From assembly GCA_002715965.1 (NCBI GenBank), contig PBAL01000052.1, forward strand, positions 1 to 39,604: DNA of 39,604 bases, read 5' to 3'. The notes beneath the pieces are model-generated. The model did no database searches. It was not told where the DNA came from and saw only the letters and a program-made list of their open reading frames with translations. Position numbers and translations under genes: made by a program. Position 1 is the first letter of the stretch; each line of letters starts with the position of its first letter. This document shows, in pieces, positions 9,969-18,241 of the stretch. The stretch is from Verrucomicrobiales bacterium (GTDB lineage Bacteria; Verrucomicrobiota; Verrucomicrobiia; Limisphaerales; JAYPXF01).

Positions 9969-10799
9969 ATGCTCCCCTGCTCCATTCCTGATTCCGCCAA
10001 GCCCACCGCGTCTCTCTTGCGGGCACTTCCCTGTTGCCTTGCTCTCGGCATGCTTGGCTGCGGTGGCGAGGGTGGGAGCGCCGGAGGAACAACCGGACCG
10101 ATCCTGACCGGTTCCGAAGGACCCATCGAAAACAGCCTCGGAATGAAGTTCGTCCCGATCCCATCCACCTCGATCTTCATGTCCGTCTGGGAAACACGGG
10201 TGCAGGATTACCAACCTTACGTCGATGAATTTGGGAAGCAGGACTGGAGGGCATTGGGTTACGCCGGCAAAGAGAAACACCCCATGGCGAACGTCAGCTG
10301 GATGGAGGCCAATGCCTATTGCGATTGGCTGACCCAGAGAGAGAGAGCGGTCGGAAACATCGGCGGCTCGGACAAGTATCGTCTCCCCACAGCCGTGGAA
10401 TGGAGCGCGGCCGCAGGCAATGGCCGCTTCGCCTGGGGCGAGAAATGGGCACGCATGCGCGACTGGCCCAATCTGCCCGGATACAAACCCGCCGATGGTG
10501 ACAACACCGCCCCGGTCGGAAGCTTTAGTCCGACGGAACATGGCGTGTATGATCTGGGCGGGAACGTCTTCGAATGGGTGGAGGACTGGTATCAGAAGGA
10601 CATGAACAAACCGGACATCCGCCAGGACGACAAGCGCCTGAACGACGACGGAGGTGGCATGAAGTTCAAGGTCCTACGCGGCGCCTCCTGGATCTTCTGG
10701 GACGCGGCCAAGCTGAGACAGGACTACCACTTCATCGCTCTGCCCGACGATCGCAGCGGGCTCTACGGATTCCGTGTCGTACTACAGCGCGCGTCTTGA
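9969..10799 (+). CDS. SUMF1/formylglycine-enzyme-fold lipoprotein, apparently without catalytic cysteines
   Basis: The 276-residue protein has a hydrophobic N-terminus ending LALGMLGC, a plausible lipobox with Cys31, then a Gly/Ser-rich linker. Residues about 50-275 show the SUMF1 (FGE-sulfatase) fold signature: [66 protein letters not shown] and GFRVVLQ. Active formylglycine-generating enzymes carry two Cys in the segment after RGGS; here [19 protein letters not shown] has none. It is therefore unlikely to activate the sulfatases in this window. More likely it is a binding or cofactor-free relative on the outer face of a membrane. It follows the DUF2723 gene by 13 bases and is probably in its operon. 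Confidence 0.8.
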   Translation: MLPCSIPDSAKPTASLLRALPCCLALGMLGCGGEGGSAGGTTGPILTGSEGPIENSLGMKFVPIPSTSIFMSVWETRVQDYQPYVDEFGKQDWRALGYAGKEKHPMANVSWMEANAYCDWLTQRERAVGNIGGSDKYRLPTAVEWSAAAGNGRFAWGEKWARMRDWPNLPGYKPADGDNTAPVGSFSPTEHGVYDLGGNVFEWVEDWYQKDMNKPDIRQDDKRLNDDGGGMKFKVLRGASWIFWDAAKLRQDYHFIALPDDRSGLYGFRVVLQRAS

Positions 10800-10825
10800 A
10801 TGCGCCAACCAATCCTTGCCGAATC

Positions 10826-11731
10826 ATGTCTACCAAAAACCACTTCTTCGTCACGCTTTTCACATTGGCTATTGCTGCACCCAACTTCGTTCGCGCTGCT
10901 GACAGCGTCCAAGACCGACCGTCGGTATTCGAGATCGATGGCCGCAAACTGTATTACCGGGACATTGGCACCGGTCTCCCGGTATTGATCTTGCATGGTG
11001 CTCGTCTGATTGTGCCGGGGAGCTGGGACGAAACCATCGATGCGCTGGTGGGTGGTGGCTATCGGGTCATTTATCCCCAGCGAGCTGGACGTGGCAAAAG
11101 TGATCCGCACCCGGTCTATCTTTCGCTGGCACGCGACACCCGTGACATGTGGGCACTGGCCGACCACCTCAAGCTGAAGAAAGTTGTACTGATCGGCCAC
11201 AGCCAAGGCGCGTTTGTTGCACGCGACATGGTGCTGAATCGACCAAAGGACGTGCTTGCGATTGTCAGCGAAGACAGTGACTCGTTTGGAACGCTCAAGC
11301 CATACGCCGCCCGCGCCTCGATTGACCGTTTCGACACCGAGGACCGGGCAAGCTATGAGAAGTATCAGGAAACTCTGCGCTTCGTGGGGCGATCGACTGA
11401 CTATCCGAGCGATTACAATGTGCGGCGAATTCTCATGAGTCGCCAATCGCGTCCAGCGAATGATTGGAAATGGCAGCAAGTGCCTGATCCCGCCGATGCC
11501 CGGATACCGGAAGGCAGGTGGTGCAAAGTTCCACTGCTGGTGTTCACCGCCGGTCGCGGACGGATTCGGCAGTCCGACCCGGAAACGGGCGAATTGGCCA
11601 AGAAGCTGCCGGCTGCAAATGCACGACTGGTGGTGGTCACGAAGAGTGGGCATGGTATTCACGAGGAACAACCCGGGCTGTTCAACCGCGAAGTCCTCAC
11701 CTTCCTGAAGAGCATCGGTAGTCAGCCCTGA
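10826..11731 (+). CDS. Exported alpha/beta hydrolase
   Basis: The ATG at 10826 starts MSTKNHFFVTLFTLAIAAPN, then FVRAAD, a good signal peptide of about 25 residues. The frame is open further upstream only because it overlaps the preceding gene. The 301-residue product has the alpha/beta-hydrolase order: VLILHGAR (oxyanion His-Gly, 57-58), the nucleophile elbow IGHSQGA with Ser126, and SGHGIHEEQP near the C-terminus supplying the catalytic His. Between them RAGRGKSDPHPVYLSLARD resembles the first part of esterases and haloperoxidase-like enzymes. The substrate cannot be deduced. It begins 26 bases after the SUMF1-like gene, so it may be the third gene of that transcript. Confidence 0.85.
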   Translation: MSTKNHFFVTLFTLAIAAPNFVRAADSVQDRPSVFEIDGRKLYYRDIGTGLPVLILHGARLIVPGSWDETIDALVGGGYRVIYPQRAGRGKSDPHPVYLSLARDTRDMWALADHLKLKKVVLIGHSQGAFVARDMVLNRPKDVLAIVSEDSDSFGTLKPYAARASIDRFDTEDRASYEKYQETLRFVGRSTDYPSDYNVRRILMSRQSRPANDWKWQQVPDPADARIPEGRWCKVPLLVFTAGRGRIRQSDPETGELAKKLPAANARLVVVTKSGHGIHEEQPGLFNREVLTFLKSIGSQP

Positions 11732-11903
11732 ATTCTCGGGCCAGGGCCACCTAACCGGTTCGTTCCGTCCATGTAATGGCGCGGCAATCGGCGCGAGCTG
11801 ATGAATTCGACCAAGACGTCCAATTGGGCATTTACCACACCACTTTCCGAGTTGGTGTTTTCCCGTTCCCAAATCCCTCTCCCTTCGTCAATCTTCGTTC
11901 CGA

Positions 11904-12494
11904 ATGTCAGATGGTTATCTGAAGAGTCCCTGCGAACATTGCGAACTGAACATCGAGTTTCCGGTGGATTCAGTTGGCGAGATCGTGCGGTGCCCCCACT
12001 GCAACCTTCCGACGCCCCTCAACGTTCCTGTTCCCGATAACGAAGCAACCTTGGTGGGCGGCTCCTATGCCAAATGGCTGGTGGCCACCGTCATCTTTTG
12101 TGCGGTCCTGACCGTTGTTGCGATCGGCGGCCTTTTTTACGCCAAGAGTTTAAAAAAGAAAAAGGGCGCTCCGACGCCCGCAGCCCCCCCCCAGACAGCA
12201 GGCACTCCGGCACCCGCACCTGGTGCGGCCGCTTCATCTGGCGCCGTTCCCGAAGGTAAATGGAAGAACGTCCAACCTCAGATCCACAAGTTTCAAGCGG
12301 GTTATTCAGCCGCACAGATCAGGGACGGACGCAATGTGCTGGGTGGCGCCTGCGTGGATTGTCACGAGATCTACAACCCCGCCGATTACCGCGATGAGGA
12401 ATGGAAATCGACCATCAACAACATGCGAGGCCGCGCCAAGCTTCGAGGCCGGGAATACGAGGATCTTGTGCGCTTCGTCGCCACAATTCGTTGA
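11904..12494 (+). CDS. Zinc-ribbon / transmembrane / single c-type-heme protein
   Basis: The 196-residue protein joins three parts. Residues 1-45 have two CxxC pairs, C10-E-H-C13 and C30-P-H-C33, spaced as in a small zinc ribbon. Residues about 58-80 form one membrane helix, followed by KKKK. A Pro/Ala-rich linker (about 88-115) leads to a C-terminal domain with a heme-attachment motif CVDCH (150-154) and Met174 as a possible distal ligand (NNMRGRAK). Heme c is attached outside the cytoplasm, and the lysines after the helix conflict with the positive-inside rule, so topology needs testing. The heme domain ends in YEDLVRFVATIR, like small cytochrome c modules of PVC bacteria. Redox sensing or electron transfer is a guess. 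It is convergent with the next gene, 36 bases away. Confidence 0.8.
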   Translation: MSDGYLKSPCEHCELNIEFPVDSVGEIVRCPHCNLPTPLNVPVPDNEATLVGGSYAKWLVATVIFCAVLTVVAIGGLFYAKSLKKKKGAPTPAAPPQTAGTPAPAPGAAASSGAVPEGKWKNVQPQIHKFQAGYSAAQIRDGRNVLGGACVDCHEIYNPADYRDEEWKSTINNMRGRAKLRGREYEDLVRFVATIR

Positions 12495-12530
12495 TCCTCA
12501 ATCTTCGCAGCGAACGTGAGTGAGCTCAGA

Positions 12531-13457
12531 TCAGGGAGAACTCCCAAGCGTCTTCAACGGCCGGTCGGTGTTCAGGAACACGAACCCGTTCTGTTCAGAC
12601 GACCTTCGTGCACCACCGACCAATGAACCCTTCTTCGAATAGTCGATCACCAGGATCGGTTTTCCATCCGCCTTCAACTTCTTGAGAAACCCGAAGGTAT
12701 AGTTCACTTCATCTCGCGGCTGCTTCTTCTTCCCGTTCGTGTACAAATCCTCAACCCCAATGCCCGAAACGATTCCTCGGTAGTCCTTGAACACCAACAA
12801 CTGCGCGGCGTTTTGAGGAACGATCATCGCTCCGCGCCTGACGCTTCTGGCTCTCGCCGCAATCGTCGCAATCCACCGCGCCATGTCCGCCCGATAGGAA
12901 TTGCCGGTCTCAGGATTCGGACGGTTGTCGAGGTAGTCATCCCCATCCACCTCGTAAAACTCAAAGGCATCCACGATGTCGAGATATACGCCGTCAAAAC
13001 CCTGCTTCATGACGCGCTCAATTTCCGGCAACATGATCTCCTGCCAGCCCTTCAGCCAATACTTCACTTTGTAGTTCCCCTCCCAATCCGGGTTCTCGAT
13101 ATTCAGCCAGGCGGGTGCGCCCTTGTCCGGGTTGCCGTCCTCGTCACGATCCCAGGACCGCTGCCAATACGCACGATAATCTTCCGCTTCTCCGATGGAC
13201 ACATAGGCCACGGTTTTTCGACCCGGTTTTCCAGAGCGAATCTTTGCCAGATCTGCCGACGTCCATCGATCTTCCCCATCGTAGGCTGCATCCAGAATAA
13301 TCCAATCACGCCCGCAATCTCGAAGCGTCTCAATCGCCTTGGACTTCGGCTTGAACTTCGAATCCGCCTGCAACACGTATGCGAACGACTTTGGATTGCC
13401 GGCGAAGGAAACGCTGGCGGTAAGGAGTAGGGAGAAGAGCTGGATTGGCCGATTCAT
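12531..13457 (-). CDS. GH114-like (endo-alpha-1,4-polygalactosaminidase / TM1410 family) exported protein
   Basis: The 308-residue protein starts with the signal peptide MNRPIQLFSLLLTASVSFAG. Motifs match the TIM-barrel family that includes TM1410 and GH114: FAYVLQ (25-30), WIILDAAYDGE (52-62), VAYVSIGEAEDYRAYW (83-98), a WL-to-E stretch near 117-121, and GFDGVYLDIVDAFE (153-166). The latter carries the Asp and Glu residues expected at the active site. The late motif PILVIDYSKKG is also typical. Known members cut alpha-1,4-linked galactosamine polymers, but most are untested. It stands alone on the minus strand upstream of no clear partner, although sulfatases and a PSD1 pair lie nearby, which fits a role in amino-sugar polysaccharide use. 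Confidence 0.8.
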   Translation of the reverse strand: MNRPIQLFSLLLTASVSFAGNPKSFAYVLQADSKFKPKSKAIETLRDCGRDWIILDAAYDGEDRWTSADLAKIRSGKPGRKTVAYVSIGEAEDYRAYWQRSWDRDEDGNPDKGAPAWLNIENPDWEGNYKVKYWLKGWQEIMLPEIERVMKQGFDGVYLDIVDAFEFYEVDGDDYLDNRPNPETGNSYRADMARWIATIAARARSVRRGAMIVPQNAAQLLVFKDYRGIVSGIGVEDLYTNGKKKQPRDEVNYTFGFLKKLKADGKPILVIDYSKKGSLVGGARRSSEQNGFVFLNTDRPLKTLGSSP

Positions 13458-13553
13458 TGAAGTACTGATGCCGAACCAGACGCATCAATTCAACGAGGAT
13501 GTTCGGAAGAATTCGTGACTGGTTCCCTCGCGATGCTGGATTCGGAGAAACCC

Positions 13554-13620
13554 GCAGCTGCAAGCGTGTGCGAGCAAAACGCCACACTGCATGTCTGCTC
13601 TTTCACACTCGCTGCTACGA
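13554..13620. repeat. Second copy of the dispersed stem-loop repeat
   Basis: The left arm (13554-13576, GCAGCTGCAAGCGTGTGCGA...) and right arm (13594-13620, ...TTCACACTCGCTGCTACGA) are imperfect inverted copies and match the element at 2340-2403. The right arm contains the TAG stop (13615-13617) of the DUF1501 gene, so the element begins at that gene's last codon. It is a likely terminator or REP-like element. Confidence 0.6.
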
Positions 13621-14931
13621 AAGAAGGTCATGCAAAACCTCGCCGTCCTGAAACAGCTTCATCGGCCGCCCGGTCGGCGTGGTCAACTCGTGCTGCGGAT
13701 CAATTCCCATCGAATAAAACAAGGTCGCGCTCAGATCCGCAGGCAGACAGGGATTATCCTTCGGCCGCATCCCTTCGCCATCGGTCGAACCGTAGACAAA
13801 GCCTCGCTTGAACCCGCCACCCGCCAGCAGCACGGACATGGACCGTGACCAGTGATCGCGTCCGCCCCGATCATTCACCTTGGGCGTACGGCCAAATTCG
13901 CCGGCACAATACACCACCGTCGAGCCGAGCAGACCCCGGTTGTTCAAATCCAAGATCAAAGCCGACAGGGCGCGATCGAGATTGGGCAGGCGCGTGTCTT
14001 TCAGGCTGTTGAAGTTGTTGCTGTGGGTATCCCAGCCACCCATGCTAAGACTGACGAAGCGCACACCCGCCTCGACGAGCCGACGGGCAACCAGTGCTCC
14101 CTGCCCAAAGTTGTCCATGCCGTAGTATTCACGCTGCTTCTTCGGTTCTTGTGAAAGATCAAAAGCCTTCCGGGTGGCCTGTCCTCGCAGGATCTCAAAG
14201 GCCTGCTCCTGAAATTTGTCCAGGCTGGCCACGATATTTCCCTCCCGTTCCAACTTCTCGAATCGTGCATCAAAGACGTTCAGCAACTTCTCCCGATTGG
14301 CCAATTGATCAAGACCAAATCCATTGGGTAACGACAAACCACGAACGCGCAACTGTCCCTTGCCTGCATTGCCCTCTACTTCAAACGGATTGAATGACGA
14401 ACCAAGATAGCCTGCGGACGCAGCACGATCGCGGATCCGCCCGAGAGTCACGTAGGCGGGGACACCTGCCGGGCTGTCCATCAATCGTGAAGTCAAGGAA
14501 CCCAATGACGGATACTCAATGACGGGCGAAGGTTTGTGTCCGGTATGCATGAAGGTGGTGCCTGGACCATGCGAAGGAATTGAGTGATGCAATGAGCGGA
14601 CGATCGAACAATGGTGCATTACTCTGGCAAGCCGCGGCATGTGTTCACTGATCTGGATACCACGTTCGGTCGTGGTGATGGGCTTGAATTCGCCACGGAT
14701 GTTCGCCGACGCTTCCGGTTTCATGTCCCACATATCGATCGTGGCAGGGCCGCCGGCCAGCCAGACGAGAATGACACTCTTGGTCTTCGCGGGAACGGAT
14801 TCTTCAACGGATGCGCGAGCCTCCAACCGCAGAAGATCTGCCAGGCCAAGCCCCATCAGGCCGGCACCGCCAATTCGTATAAAATCCCGGCGCGAGTTGC
14901 CTTCACAGTCAAGCCAGATTGGATTCTTCAT
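13615..14931 (-). CDS. DUF1501 domain protein, Tat-exported
   Basis: The 438-residue protein has a Tat signal: GNSRRDFIRIGGAGLMGLGL, with the twin arginines at 14-15. The body matches DUF1501, a member of the alkaline-phosphatase/sulfatase-like superfamily found mainly in PVC bacteria: VILVWLAGGPATIDMWDMKP, HSIPSHGPGTTFMHTGHKPS, SLSMGGWDTHSNNF, STVVYCAGEFGRTPKVNDRG and GRDHWSRSMSVLLAGGGFKRG. The Asp, His and Glu residues in these segments are probable metal ligands. The start codon lies four bases after the stop of the PSD1 gene, so the two are one transcription unit. DUF1501 and PSD1 genes commonly occur as such pairs, but no function has been shown. Twin-arginine export implies folding or metal loading in the cytoplasm. 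Confidence 0.9.
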   Translation of the reverse strand: MKNPIWLDCEGNSRRDFIRIGGAGLMGLGLADLLRLEARASVEESVPAKTKSVILVWLAGGPATIDMWDMKPEASANIRGEFKPITTTERGIQISEHMPRLARVMHHCSIVRSLHHSIPSHGPGTTFMHTGHKPSPVIEYPSLGSLTSRLMDSPAGVPAYVTLGRIRDRAASAGYLGSSFNPFEVEGNAGKGQLRVRGLSLPNGFGLDQLANREKLLNVFDARFEKLEREGNIVASLDKFQEQAFEILRGQATRKAFDLSQEPKKQREYYGMDNFGQGALVARRLVEAGVRFVSLSMGGWDTHSNNFNSLKDTRLPNLDRALSALILDLNNRGLLGSTVVYCAGEFGRTPKVNDRGGRDHWSRSMSVLLAGGGFKRGFVYGSTDGEGMRPKDNPCLPADLSATLFYSMGIDPQHELTTPTGRPMKLFQDGEVLHDLLS

Positions 14932-14935
14932 GGTT

Positions 14936-17900
14936 CTAATGGTTGAGGATGAATTCCCGGGTGTTCACGAGTGCCCACATGATGTCCGTGAATCCAGTGC
15001 CATCCCCTTGTTGTTTCACGTTGTCCAGTGCGACACGGGCTTCACGTTCATCCGGATAGCGGGTAAGCGTTGAAAGAAAGAGATTGCGGATGATTCCTGT
15101 GACCTCGTCATCGCTCATTTCCCCCCGCTGGAACCTCCGCAAGGCCGATCCACTCAGATACTGGCGCAATCGACCGTTCCGGATCTTGTTGTAAACATCC
15201 GCATCGGCCATCAAGTGCAGTGTCTGGGGCAAGGCGGGATCGGTTGTCCGTTCGCAATCGCAGACCGGCCCGCGCGTGGGGCGGCCGAACACGCGGAAGG
15301 CGTGCCGCAGATCGCCATCGCGAACGATGCTGGGCGCCACGTCGATCGCACGCGAACCTTCCGGCGCATCAGCGCGCCAACGCTCCTTGATTCCAAGCGC
15401 AGAATGAATGACATCCACTGCGACCTCAGCCATCAGATTGCGCGGATAGGAACGCGCAAAATTCTTCCGATCCTCGGAATTGGCTCGATTCGGCGGGGAT
15501 GAAAACTGGTAGGCGCGCGATTCGAGGATCCGGCGTTCGATGTGTCGAATATCAAAACCACTTGAGCTGAAATCACGCGCCAGTGAGTCCAGCAGATGTG
15601 GATGACTCGGAGGATTTGCATCGGACAGATCATCCACCGGCTCGACGATTCCGATGCCGAAGTAATGTTTCCAGATTCGGTTCACCATGTTGTGTGCGAA
15701 CAGCGGATTCTCCGGATCGCGCATCCAGGTCCAGAGTTTGCGCCGGTAATCCCCTTTTCCATCCAGAGTCTCCGCGCCCAGTGGAGCTGGAGGCACACCT
15801 TTCCTCGTCACTGGATGTGGCATCAGTCGCGGGCTTTTCGGATCGACGACGACCTCACGCAATTGCGGCAATCGTTTCTCCTTTTCCTTGATTCGTTTGC
15901 GTCGCCGATTCTCTTCCACCAGATCCTTGTTCTGCGCTCCATTGTGCACCTTCACCTGTCCGAACAATCCGGCAAAGGCCCGGTAATCCACCTGCGTCCA
16001 GCGATCGTAGGGATGCTTGTGACACCGCGCGCATTGGAGGCGAATCCCCAGAAACGCAGCGGCCACGCGCTCACCTACCTGCTCCTTCTTCAGGTTCTTC
16101 CTCTTCCAGAAGAGATCCAGGGTTTCGCGATTGGAATAGTTGCTCTTGAAACTGGAAATATTGCTGGTGTCGTTATTTTCGGCGGCCTTGATCCATTCCT
16201 TTTCGCTCCGCCCCTCGCGGCTGGTAGCGACAAGGATGCCACGCACAATCTGGTCGTAAGGCATGTTCTGCTCAAAACGAACGCGCAGCCAGTCATGCCA
16301 CATTTGGCTGCGCTTCTCCGCCGGCGGATACAGCCGCAAAGTATCGTTGCCGGTGATGTCACTCATCTTCGTCGCCCAAAGCGCCGCGTGATCGGGATGT
16401 GAGAGCAGGGTGTCGATGATTCGATCCCGCTTCTCCGGATGCGTATCCCGGAAAAACCGTTCGGCCTCCATCACGTTTGGCACGCGGCCGATGGTGTCGA
16501 TGTAAACGCGACGAAGGAATTCACCGTCAGAGGAATGAAAGGAGGGAATGGTGTTCAGCCTCCGCAACTTCGACAATATATGCGAGTCGACGTAGTTCTC
16601 TCGTTTGATCTCCGGAAAACGAAAACCGTCATAAACCGGCGTGGGAACATACACACGCGTGCTGATCGTCTTGTCGCGGTAGGAGATAATCACCGCGGTG
16701 TCTCCAGGTCGCACTGAACGCACCTCGCCGAGATCCGACACCTCGGCCACATAATCGTCCTGGGTGTCAAACTTGCAGAAAGAGGTCACGTCCTCGGTGC
16801 TGCCATCCTTGAAGAACGCCGTCACTCGAAGCTGCTGCAATTCGTTCGTCGCGCCAAACACATGGCCGTCGGGACTGATCTTCACACCGTCCAGCTTTCC
16901 GCTGGCCTCCTTGCGATTTGCACCGCTGGAGACCCAGGCCTTGATGATCTCGAACTGCCATGAATTCGTCTCAAAACGTTTACCTCCGCGATGTCGGCGC
17001 AAGCCGCTCGGTTTGCGGATCAGAAAACTCTGCATCACGTCATCGACCTCGACCCTTGGACCTTCATCCGGATCCATGATCTCCCGGTAATCCAACCCCG
17101 GATCGTGACCAAACAGGCTCAACTGAAAATCGCTCGCGCCCGAGAACGATCCGTGACACGAACCCGCATTGCATCCCTGCCGCGAAAAGAGCGGAACGAC
17201 ATGCCGCTCGAAATCAACACTGTCCAACACGCCCCCCACCGGGAGTGCGATGTTCGCAGTTGCAACCGCGGATTCGAAGGGTTCACCCCGTGATTCGCCA
17301 GGCATGAAGAAGGATGCGCGTTGAATTCGTCGACCGATTGGTTTCCGCACACCCGCGCGGAAATGCGCCGTGACCTCTTTTCCATTCAGCGCTCGATTGT
17401 AGATGGCGACCAGATGATATGTCCCACGCCATGCCCGATCGCGCGCATTCTCGTTGGCCAGGCTCAGCCGAAACCCCTCATTCCATCCGGAGGTTCTCCC
17501 ACCAACCTTCCGCTTTGAGTTCTCACGTCCGTTCAAGTAGATCCGGGCAAAACCATCCGTTCCGAAGGTATAGACGACATGTGTCATCTCAGCCCGGATC
17601 GCCCCTCCCGCGGACGCCAATGATGGCATGCCATTGCGATCCGTTCGCGACGTCATCAAGCGGACATCAAAGCGATTTCCTTCCTGAGCCAGGGTAAAAT
17701 TTCTCACCAGTACATTCTTGGAAATACTGACGATCCGCGAAGGCCCTCTCAGAGTTTTGTCCCTCGGCGTGATCCACGCTTCAACCGTCATACTCCCGCT
17801 CCGCTTTATCGGTGAGCTGATCTCCAGAGCCTTCCGTTCCGTGGCAATAAGGACGTCCCGCACCACCTCCATTGACCCCGGATTGCGCCGCACCGCGTCC

Positions 17901-18121
17901 ATGTCCGAAATCTTCAGATGCAGAGGACGCTTCCCCTTGGCCAGATCCCTGATTACGTTGCCCTTGCCAGAGAAATCATAAAGCGCAATCAACCCATTCT
18001 TGGAACGCACCTGGGCCTTGAGCGTCAATGCCCCCACCATTACGCCAATCAGGACTGCGTGGGTCCAATGGAAATACTTGTTTTGGGCTATCACAGGAAC
18101 ACGGGAATAGACCGCATTCAT
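14936..18121 (-). CDS. LamG - PSCyt1-like - DUF1549 - DUF1553 (PSD1) exported protein
   Basis: The ATG at 18121 gives 1061 residues with an N-terminal hydrophobic segment (about 20-36) that should export or anchor the protein. The frame is open further upstream, but that stretch overlaps the divergent sulfatase gene and is not protein-like. Domains in order: a concanavalin/LamG fold (about 42-255; GLIALYDFSG, MTVEAWITPR, ARIYLNGR), a PSCyt1-like segment with C317-NAGS-C322-H323 (GCNAGSCHG), a BIG_2-like domain (about 415-495), DUF1549 (about 508-725) and DUF1553 (about 785-1055). DUF1549 holds LQCARCHKHPYDRW, a true CxxCH at 697-701. A heme-binding periplasmic role is therefore likely for at least one site. 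It is the first gene of a pair with DUF1501 and is divergent from sulfatase 1. Confidence 0.88.
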   Translation of the reverse strand: MNAVYSRVPVIAQNKYFHWTHAVLIGVMVGALTLKAQVRSKNGLIALYDFSGKGNVIRDLAKGKRPLHLKISDMDAVRRNPGSMEVVRDVLIATERKALEISSPIKRSGSMTVEAWITPRDKTLRGPSRIVSISKNVLVRNFTLAQEGNRFDVRLMTSRTDRNGMPSLASAGGAIRAEMTHVVYTFGTDGFARIYLNGRENSKRKVGGRTSGWNEGFRLSLANENARDRAWRGTYHLVAIYNRALNGKEVTAHFRAGVRKPIGRRIQRASFFMPGESRGEPFESAVATANIALPVGGVLDSVDFERHVVPLFSRQGCNAGSCHGSFSGASDFQLSLFGHDPGLDYREIMDPDEGPRVEVDDVMQSFLIRKPSGLRRHRGGKRFETNSWQFEIIKAWVSSGANRKEASGKLDGVKISPDGHVFGATNELQQLRVTAFFKDGSTEDVTSFCKFDTQDDYVAEVSDLGEVRSVRPGDTAVIISYRDKTISTRVYVPTPVYDGFRFPEIKRENYVDSHILSKLRRLNTIPSFHSSDGEFLRRVYIDTIGRVPNVMEAERFFRDTHPEKRDRIIDTLLSHPDHAALWATKMSDITGNDTLRLYPPAEKRSQMWHDWLRVRFEQNMPYDQIVRGILVATSREGRSEKEWIKAAENNDTSNISSFKSNYSNRETLDLFWKRKNLKKEQVGERVAAAFLGIRLQCARCHKHPYDRWTQVDYRAFAGLFGQVKVHNGAQNKDLVEENRRRKRIKEKEKRLPQLREVVVDPKSPRLMPHPVTRKGVPPAPLGAETLDGKGDYRRKLWTWMRDPENPLFAHNMVNRIWKHYFGIGIVEPVDDLSDANPPSHPHLLDSLARDFSSSGFDIRHIERRILESRAYQFSSPPNRANSEDRKNFARSYPRNLMAEVAVDVIHSALGIKERWRADAPEGSRAIDVAPSIVRDGDLRHAFRVFGRPTRGPVCDCERTTDPALPQTLHLMADADVYNKIRNGRLRQYLSGSALRRFQRGEMSDDEVTGIIRNLFLSTLTRYPDEREARVALDNVKQQGDGTGFTDIMWALVNTREFILNH

Positions 18122-18241
18122 CGGCACAGCGGTTACGACTATTTTGTCGATGTTCCTCCTTTGCCTGGAGCCGTGACCACTTTCCCAACAAATCCTCGAC
18201 GAACTTCGCTCACGCTGTACGTTCGCGCGGATTTGAATCCT
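18122..18241. promoter_or_regulatory. Divergent promoter region between PSD1 pair and sulfatase 1
   Basis: This 120-bp gap must drive the PSD1-DUF1501 unit leftward and sulfatase 1 rightward, so the two units may share control. I did not find a convincing -35/-10 pair in either direction. A purine-rich AAAGGAGGAA occurs on the minus strand at about 18155-18164 but is too far (about 35 bases) from the ATG at 18121 to act as its ribosome-binding site. Confidence 0.4.
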
